Source: Blastocatellia bacterium
Lineage (GTDB): Bacteria; Acidobacteriota; Blastocatellia; Pyrinomonadales; Pyrinomonadaceae
DNA: 12,472 nucleotides
Direction: 5' to 3'
Assembly (NCBI GenBank): GCA_003487805.1
Contig: DNNE01000031.1
Location: forward strand, 26,176 to 38,647
Under the pieces are notes generated by a model, which was not told where the DNA came from, ran no database searches, and saw only the letters and a program-made list of their open reading frames with translations. Positions 7,264 to 12,472 of this stretch are shown one piece after another; position 1 is the stretch's first letter; every line of letters starts with the position of its first letter. Position numbers and translations under genes: made by a program.

Positions 7264-7335
7264 GACAAGATTTTCATCAAAGTTATCAGCTGACCGGATG
7301 GTTTTTCTAATCAAGTTCATCTTGTAAATCCTGTC
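7264..7335. repeat. Dispersed repeat, second copy, with GACAAGATT / AATCCTGTC arms
   Basis: The right arm 7315-7335 is the exact reverse complement of 1361-1381 (21 bases). The left arm GACAAGATTTTCATC (7264 onward) is an imperfect inverted counterpart, so the element has the same paired-arm design as 1361-1454 but a shorter, unrelated centre. It sits just after the kinase stop codon. Confidence 0.6.
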
Positions 7336-7485
7336 TATATCCCCGCCTCAAGTTTTCCTCAACCACTCCAAACCCGCATAAACATTGGGCGATCTGCAAC
7401 TATTACAGCTCGTAACCTGCTCAAGGTTTTCTCAAGCCGCGCCCGCTAAAGTGTCTCCATTGATACGGCATTTTCAATTCTCTTT

Positions 7486-7490
7486 GGAGG
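7486..7490 (+). promoter_or_regulatory. Ribosome binding site of first protease
   Basis: GGAGG with a 5-base spacer before ATG 7496. This decides the start against the in-frame TTG upstream at 7385, which would place 37 polar residues before the signal peptide. Confidence 0.85.
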
Positions 7491-7495
7491 CAGAC

Positions 7496-10400
7496 ATGTT
7501 CAATCGCATCTCAAAAACCCGACTTGGCCTGGCGGCACTCGTGATCGCCGCCCTTTGCGTGACGATTTATCGAGCGCGCACCACCGAAGCTTCTGTAAAC
7601 GCCGGCCTGCAATCAGTAATCGTGCAGTTGAAAGACGATCCGGCCGCAGTCTATCGCGCGAAGATTCAGAAGAACGGTGGCATGGTCAACGATCAGCAGC
7701 TGCAGTCTTATCGTGACAGTTTGCGTGCGTCTCAGGATCAATTCCTGTCGGCACTGAAGTCACGAGGCGTTAACTTCTCGGTCGACTCGATCGACATAAA
7801 AGGGCTCGATGGCGCCACCGCGGCGACAGTTCAGTACCGTTACACGATGGTGCTCGATGGTATTGGCTTGACGCTGCCAAAAGCGGCCGTGTCGATCCTG
7901 AAGTCGATGCCGCAGGTTAAGAACATCACGCCAAATCGCGAGTATCACGTTGCGCTCTCAAAGAGCGTTGATTACATCGATGCGCCCCGCCTCTATGGCA
8001 GCAATCCGAACGACATGACCTCTTCGGCGACATTTCCCGATGGCAACGAAGGCCAGGGTGTTTATGTGGCGGTGCTCGACACCGGCATTGATTGGACACA
8101 CCCGATGTTCGGTGGCGATCCGACTCCGCCGCGTTGGGGTGTTGCTCCGGCCGTTGCCGCAGTGAACACTAATCAAAAAGTTGCTTACTATCTGCCGCTT
8201 GCCGGAACCATTGACGACTTTGGTCATGGCACGCACTGCTCCGCCGACATCGCCGGCTATCTCGCCAGTGCTCCGGGCGATGACAAGATTCCCGGCACTG
8301 CGGACGATATCCCGATTCATGGCGTCGCGCCGCAAGCGAAATTGATGGGCTACAAAGTCTGCGCCGGCGTCGGTGTCTGCCTCGGTGAGCCGATCACGCT
8401 CGCGTTGGAAGATGCAGTTTCCCCGGTAACTCTGGACCTGCAGCCGAAGCCAATCGCCAACGTTATCAACATGAGTCTCGGCGGCGCCGGCACGCCGGAT
8501 GACGCAACTTCAGTTGCGGCTGACAACGCGGCGTTGACCGGAACCGTAGTTGTTGCCGCGGCCGGCAACTCCGGCCCAGGCGAATCAACTGTTGGATCAC
8601 CGGCAGCCGGGCGTCACGTGATCGCCGCCGCGGCTTCAAACGATCCCGCGACTGGAGACAACACGCTGGATGTGACTGACGGCAGCCGCACCGGCATCAC
8701 GGCAATCGTCATGGATGGATCGCCGTCACTGACGGCCGACCTTACCAACAATTATGTTTATTGCGGACTCGGCGAAACACCCGCGGACTTTCCGGCTTCC
8801 GTATCAGGCAAGATTGCTTTGATCCAACGCGGCAGCACCGCGACCACGCCGACGCTTCCGGCAGCCGGCAGCCTCGGCACCGGTCTGTTCACAACTAAAG
8901 CCGCCAACGCGGCCGCGGCCGGCGCAGTTGCCGCGGTCATCTACAACAATGTCGATGGCGAGTTAGGCGCGACGACAGTGCGCAAGTCAGCTATTCCGAC
9001 TGTCGGCCTGTCAAAAGTTAACGGCGAATATTTGAAATCGATCATCGGCTCGGACGCTGCAGGCGTCTCCGCTAGACAGGTCCGGATCAATGCGGCGCTT
9101 AGATTTGCGCCATCGATTGCGGACTTCAGTTCTCGTGGTCCGATCGCGGGCCTGGGCCAGATCAAACCCGATGTCAGCGCGCCTGGAGTCAACGTTCTTT
9201 CGGCGACGGTCGCGGTCGGCGCGGCTGAGACGAACACCGGAACGATGTTCGATCCGACGCGATATATTCGCGCCAGCGGCACCAGCTTCGCTTGTCCGCA
9301 TACTGCCGGTGCAGTCGCTCTGATCAAGCAAGCGCATCCCGATTGGTCGCCCGACATCGTGCGCACGGCGCTGATTAATACCGCGTCGAACTTGCGTGAG
9401 ATCGATCGCAGTCCCAAGGCTGACGGACTAGCGTCGGATTCGATCATTGCCCAGGGCGGCGGATTGATTGATGTCTATAACGCCGTGCATACAAAGGGTT
9501 TGATGGGCATCCCCGGCGATGGCATCGTCCAGCCCAGCATCCTCGGCAGCTATTCGTTCGGTGCGGTGCCGGTGATCAATTCGCGAGTCACTCACACGGA
9601 AACCAAGACCGTAACAATCCAGGATATTTCCGGACAGGGTGGAACTTATAGCCTGGCCGTCGCCAATAATCGTTACCTGGAAATGAATGGAATTACCGCG
9701 ACGACCAGCACGTCGAGTGTCACTGTTCCCGCAAACGGATCTGCAACCTTTACGGTGAGCGCAACCGTCGATGGCAATGCCGTTCGCGATGTGACCAGCG
9801 CGCTCGAGATGCAGTTTTACGTGGTGGCGCAGACTGCCGGCGGCTTGCTCCGCATGCCGTTCTACATGCAGCTCACGCCGACCGTTCCGCAAGGCGGATC
9901 GTCTCTGGCGCCAATCAGTGGAGCGGGCACGATTCTCGTCGGCGACAACAACACGCAGGCAGTTGAAGGTGTCGACTCAGTCAGCTTCCCGGTGGTGGCC
10001 GATGCTCCAGGCGCAGCGCTAAGCGCGACGCTCAACTTCGATCAGGCGGTGGATCAGACCTATCCGGATCTTGATCTGTATCTCTATGCGCCGGACGGCA
10101 CGTTGATTACCAGTTCAAACAACGCGGGTGGGCCGGAGCAGATCAACTGGACACTTGGACCAGCGGGAACCTATACGCTGCGAGCCAGTGGCTGGGTCAG
10201 TGTCTCCACGGACTTTACGCTGTCGGGGACTATTTCCCGCGCCGCGCAACCGCCGGCGCTCTCGGCAATCGCGGGAGAGTTCACTGACGCCGCAGGTCAC
10301 GCGATCGATTTCGACGGTGCGTACAACCTGCAATGGCAAGGTGTCCCGAACGCGCAGAAATATGAAATCGAGCAATCGAATGACGGCGCTAACTTCAGCG

Positions 10401-11083
10401 TGCTCGGCGATGTTGATAGCAACGTCACCAGTCAGACATTAACCGGCCAGGCTGACGGCACGCATTACTATCGTGTGCGGGCTTTGACGCCCGGCCAGAT
10501 TGGCTACTACGTAACGCCGCCCAGCGCGCCTCAGAACATCACGGTCAATCATCGGACGTTGATGGACATCACGAACCAGGTGAAGACCGCGGTCTCGAAT
10601 GTCTCACTATCGGGTGGAGTCTTCTCGCTCGATCTGACCATGACCAATCAATCGGCTTCGACTTATGTGCCTTATGTGAAGCTAAACGTGATTGGCATTA
10701 CCTCTGCGTCGGGTACCGTGCGGCTAACCAATGCCGACAACGGCGGCAGCGGTGTCAGCCCGGCAAATGCTGCGCTGTTCGATTACACCAACCAGCTTGG
10801 CAGCGATCAATTGTTCAGCTCAGCCGAAACCACCGGCGCTCGCACGTTGCGGTTTGCGGACAGCGCGTCAGAGCTGTTCCAGTTCGACGTCAACGTCAGT
10901 GCTTTCCTGAGCGCGAGCAACGGAGGCGGCAGCCAATCCGCCCCATCCGGCGGCGGTAGCCAAAGCGGCACGCAAAGCAATTCGGCGCTGCCCTCGCTCA
11001 ATCTGCTGACGGCGAAGCAAGCAATTCGCTTCACCGTTAATCCACTGACGAAGGGCGTCACGGCGCAACTGGTCCTTCGTTAA
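7496..11083 (+). CDS. Secreted subtilisin-like serine protease (S8) with PA and PPC-like domains
   Basis: An extracellular endopeptidase, 1195 residues, so much larger than a bare subtilisin. The N-terminal positive region plus hydrophobic stretch (about 8-25) is a signal peptide. An inhibitor-I9-like prodomain follows (about 35-150), likely a chaperone cut off on maturation. The S8 catalytic triad is complete: D195 in VLDTGID, H244 in FGHGTHC and S597 in GTSFACPH, with oxyanion N358 in AAAGNSG. A protease-associated (PA) domain is inserted between N358 and S597 (about 420-515), as in C5a-peptidase, Vpr and cucumisin-type subtilases. After the catalytic core come a beta-sandwich (about 700-800), a PPC/P-domain-like module (about 805-912, with DLDLYLYAPDG), an Fn3-like module (about 913-1017), and a final beta-rich domain containing a GGGSQS low-complexity linker. 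No sortase or other anchoring signal is recognisable. A second subtilase follows after 232 bases, so they may work on the same kind of substrate. Confidence 0.95.
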   Translation: MFNRISKTRLGLAALVIAALCVTIYRARTTEASVNAGLQSVIVQLKDDPAAVYRAKIQKNGGMVNDQQLQSYRDSLRASQDQFLSALKSRGVNFSVDSIDIKGLDGATAATVQYRYTMVLDGIGLTLPKAAVSILKSMPQVKNITPNREYHVALSKSVDYIDAPRLYGSNPNDMTSSATFPDGNEGQGVYVAVLDTGIDWTHPMFGGDPTPPRWGVAPAVAAVNTNQKVAYYLPLAGTIDDFGHGTHCSADIAGYLASAPGDDKIPGTADDIPIHGVAPQAKLMGYKVCAGVGVCLGEPITLALEDAVSPVTLDLQPKPIANVINMSLGGAGTPDDATSVAADNAALTGTVVVAAAGNSGPGESTVGSPAAGRHVIAAAASNDPATGDNTLDVTDGSRTGITAIVMDGSPSLTADLTNNYVYCGLGETPADFPASVSGKIALIQRGSTATTPTLPAAGSLGTGLFTTKAANAAAAGAVAAVIYNNVDGELGATTVRKSAIPTVGLSKVNGEYLKSIIGSDAAGVSARQVRINAALRFAPSIADFSSRGPIAGLGQIKPDVSAPGVNVLSATVAVGAAETNTGTMFDPTRYIRASGTSFACPHTAGAVALIKQAHPDWSPDIVRTALINTASNLREIDRSPKADGLASDSIIAQGGGLIDVYNAVHTKGLMGIPGDGIVQPSILGSYSFGAVPVINSRVTHTETKTVTIQDISGQGGTYSLAVANNRYLEMNGITATTSTSSVTVPANGSATFTVSATVDGNAVRDVTSALEMQFYVVAQTAGGLLRMPFYMQLTPTVPQGGSSLAPISGAGTILVGDNNTQAVEGVDSVSFPVVADAPGAALSATLNFDQAVDQTYPDLDLYLYAPDGTLITSSNNAGGPEQINWTLGPAGTYTLRASGWVSVSTDFTLSGTISRAAQPPALSAIAGEFTDAAGHAIDFDGAYNLQWQGVPNAQKYEIEQSNDGANFSVLGDVDSNVTSQTLTGQADGTHYYRVRALTPGQIGYYVTPPSAPQNITVNHRTLMDITNQVKTAVSNVSLSGGVFSLDLTMTNQSASTYVPYVKLNVIGITSASGTVRLTNADNGGSGVSPANAALFDYTNQLGSDQLFSSAETTGARTLRFADSASELFQFDVNVSAFLSASNGGGSQSAPSGGGSQSGTQSNSALPSLNLLTAKQAIRFTVNPLTKGVTAQLVLR

Positions 11084-11101
11084 TCAACCATCACTCTTGC
11101 C

Positions 11102-11123
11102 CCCTCTCCCTTTTGGGAGAGGG
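11102..11123. repeat. CCCTCTCCC hairpin repeat, copy 1
   Basis: CCCTCTCCC (11102-11110), TTTT loop, GGGAGAGGG (11115-11123): a perfect 9-bp stem 18 bases after the protease stop. It is followed by ACGGAGTGAGGG. This is the form of a GAGAGGG...GAGGG intergenic repeat seen in many bacterial genomes. It lacks the T-tract of an intrinsic terminator, though the hairpin may still protect the 3' end of the transcript. Confidence 0.7.
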
Positions 11124-11193
11124 ACGGAGTGAGGGACTGCGAGGCGGTCAAAAAGAGAAATTCTTATTAAATCGCGCTTCGTATTCCCTAACC

Positions 11194-11210
11194 CTCTCCC
11201 AGAGGGAGAG
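11194..11210. repeat. CCCTCTCCC hairpin repeat, copy 2
   Basis: CTCTCCC (11194-11200), AGA loop, GGGAGAG (11204-11210): a perfect 7-bp stem in the context CCTAACCCTCTCCC. It shares the CCCTCTCCC core with the copy at 11102-11123 but has a different loop and flanks. Confidence 0.65.
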
Positions 11211-11243
11211 CGAAAGCGCCTGGATGAGACCGCAAGTTAAAGC

Positions 11244-11292
11244 TTGAACTCTCAACCGTCGCAGCACGGTTCAGAGTTCAATCTTCAGATTG
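11244..11292 (+). promoter_or_regulatory. Two hairpins in the leader of the second protease
   Basis: The first hairpin pairs TTGAACTCT (11244-11252) with AGAGTTCAA (11273-11281), and AACCGT (11254-11259) with ACGGTT (11266-11271). It has one C-C mismatch and a 6-base CGCAGC loop, giving 15 base pairs. The second, CAATCT / AGATTG (11279-11292), shares bases 11279-11281 with the first, so the two may compete. The last pairing base is 13 bases before the ribosome binding site. This could be an RNA stability or attenuation element, or another repeat family. Confidence 0.5.
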
Positions 11293-11305
11293 AGAACAAA
11301 AGTAA

Positions 11306-11310
11306 GGAGA
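11306..11310 (+). promoter_or_regulatory. Ribosome binding site of second protease
   Basis: GGAGA, preceded by A (AGGAGA), with a 5-base spacer before ATG 11316. Together with the signal peptide that follows it fixes the start. Confidence 0.8.
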
Positions 11311-11315
11311 GCGCG

Positions 11316-12472
11316 ATGAAAAGAGTAACGCGATTTGTGGGAGTTCTGAACACGCTGGCGATCTTGTTGACGACTATCTATTTCAGTCCAGCGCGCGTGG
11401 CGACTGTGTCTGCGGCCTCGGCAGCGAAAGTGGACCCGATGTTAACGACGTTCCTTTCCACGCAAGCTGCGGGTGTAACCACGCCGGTAGTGATCAGCTA
11501 CAACCATCAACCCAATGCGCTCGATTTCACCAGGCTGCAAAGCGCCGGAATCACGAAAGCTTACGTCTGCCGCCAATTGCCGATGGTGATCGCGGACGTG
11601 AACCTGGCGCAGATTTCTCTTTTGCGCGGACAGTCCGGCGTGAAATCAATTTGGGCGAATCGCCTGATGAAGACTTTCACCAACGCCGCGCGTCCCTTCA
11701 TCGGCGTTAACGCGTTGCAAGCGGATTCGGAAACGACTTCGCGAAATTCTGGCCTGCCGGTTAGCGGCAAAGGCGTCGGCATCGGCTATGTCGATACCGG
11801 CGTCGATGCCACCAGCAAAGATTTGCCGCTGGGAACCAAAGTCGTTCAAAACGTCATTCAACCGCTGGCGCAGGGCACCGTCGGATTGGGTGAATTGGGC
11901 ATTGGCGTGGGCGTAGATATTTCCGATCAAATTGCCGGACCTGATGGCCGCCCCGCGTACGTGCAAATTCCCTACTTCGAAAATCAACAAATGTCCGACG
12001 TCGAATCCGGCCACGGGACATTCGGTTCGGGAGTGGCGGCCGGACTCGGCGTTAACTCAGGCGGATTCTACGGAGGCGTCGCACGCGGCGCTAATCTGGT
12101 TGTTGTTAACTCAGGCACTGATAGCGGCTTGCCGTTGATTGCGATCATCGGCGCTTACGATTATCTGCTGGTCCATCAGTTCGACTACAACATTCGCGTC
12201 ATCAATAACTCGTGGGGCGGCAGCCTGGCTGACTCGGAACTGCTCCCTGATAATCCGATCAATCTCGCGACGCGCGCGGCGCACGACCGGAACATCACGG
12301 TAGTGTTCGCGGCCGGCAATGCCGGAACGGCCGCCGACGCCATTAATCCTTATTCAACGATGGCCTGGACGATTTCGGTGGCCGCCGGAGAGAAGCAGGG
12401 ATTCGGTACACCGGCGAGCTTCAGCTCGCGCGGGGTTAACAACGGCGGCAGCGCTGATGTGGCGGGCATGCA
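11316..12472 (+). CDS. Second secreted subtilisin-like serine protease (S8), cut by the window
   Basis: Only the first 385 codons are in the window. The N-terminus has a signal peptide (MKRVTR, then a hydrophobic run at about 7-25, with a likely cleavage after the ASA near 36). A short prodomain-like segment follows (about 40-130), then the S8 core: catalytic D160 in YVDTGVD, H233 in SGHGTFGSG and oxyanion N335 in AAGNAG. The serine motif lies beyond the right edge, so an intact active site cannot be confirmed. It is not a duplicate of the preceding protease: the segment between D and H is glycine-rich and different, and no PA domain appears between N335 and the window edge. The frame is open throughout with no internal stops. 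It is transcribed in the same direction as the first protease but has its own ribosome binding site and structured leader, so it could be regulated separately. Confidence 0.93.
   Translation, partial: MKRVTRFVGVLNTLAILLTTIYFSPARVATVSAASAAKVDPMLTTFLSTQAAGVTTPVVISYNHQPNALDFTRLQSAGITKAYVCRQLPMVIADVNLAQISLLRGQSGVKSIWANRLMKTFTNAARPFIGVNALQADSETTSRNSGLPVSGKGVGIGYVDTGVDATSKDLPLGTKVVQNVIQPLAQGTVGLGELGIGVGVDISDQIAGPDGRPAYVQIPYFENQQMSDVESGHGTFGSGVAAGLGVNSGGFYGGVARGANLVVVNSGTDSGLPLIAIIGAYDYLLVHQFDYNIRVINNSWGGSLADSELLPDNPINLATRAAHDRNITVVFAAGNAGTAADAINPYSTMAWTISVAAGEKQGFGTPASFSSRGVNNGGSADVAGM

Larger units (their letters stand above)
7257..7495. other. Intergenic region between kinase and first protease
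   Basis: A 239-bp gap. It holds an inverted-arm repeat (7264-7335) and about 160 further bases without a recognisable gene. No terminator with a T-tract is seen after the kinase. The protease promoter should lie here; no convincing -35/-10 pair was assigned. Confidence 0.5.
11084..11315. other. Intergenic region between the two proteases
   Basis: A 232-bp gap with no gene. It contains two CCCTCTCCC-type hairpins (11102-11123 and 11194-11210) and a structured leader just before the second protease (11244-11292). The promoter of the second protease is probably here, but no clear -35/-10 pair could be named. Confidence 0.55.

Noticed and set aside
11102..11123. Intrinsic terminator after the first protease
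   Set aside because: A perfect hairpin without a 3' T-tract in either direction; a related hairpin lies 70 bases on, so a repeat is the better explanation.

Overview
The window most likely comes from a GC-rich, free-living bacterium of the Acidobacteriota type (Blastocatellia/Pyrinomonadaceae-like). This is inferred from gene style: a large Ser/Thr kinase with a TolB-like plus TPR C-terminus, a multi-pass membrane PAS-GGDEF protein, multi-domain secreted subtilases, and gaps rich in small palindromic repeats. No rRNA, tRNA or marker gene is present to prove it.

Layout. At the left edge, on the minus strand and cut by the window, is a processive family-2 glycosyltransferase (1-1274) that resembles cellulose/mannan synthases. 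A 358-bp gap with repeats separates it from a divergent membrane diguanylate cyclase (1633-3330). Next come an MFS transporter (3484-4716), a soluble serine/threonine kinase-TolB-like-TPR protein (4803-7256), a large secreted subtilisin-like protease with PA and PPC-like domains (7496-11083), and the first 385 codons of a second secreted subtilase (11316 to the right edge). All genes except the glycosyltransferase are on the plus strand. Each is separated by a real gap, so tight operon organisation is not evident.

How the genes may work together. The glycosyltransferase and the c-di-GMP synthase are a plausible exopolysaccharide pair, though only adjacency supports this. The kinase looks like a cytosolic signalling hub with a protein-interaction tail. 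The two proteases look like export-dependent protein degraders, each with its own ribosome binding site.

The most unusual content lies between the genes. A palindromic repeat family starting GTAGCGCAA occurs as two inverted pairs on either side of the MFS gene. In both pairs the TAG of the repeat is the stop codon of the upstream gene, and the hairpin stems differ between copies while keeping base pairing. A second family shares an identical 21-bp block about 6 kb apart in opposite orientations. A third is a CCCTCTCCC hairpin present twice between the proteases. The second protease also has two neighbouring hairpins in its leader. No CRISPR array, insertion sequence, phage gene or defence system was seen.
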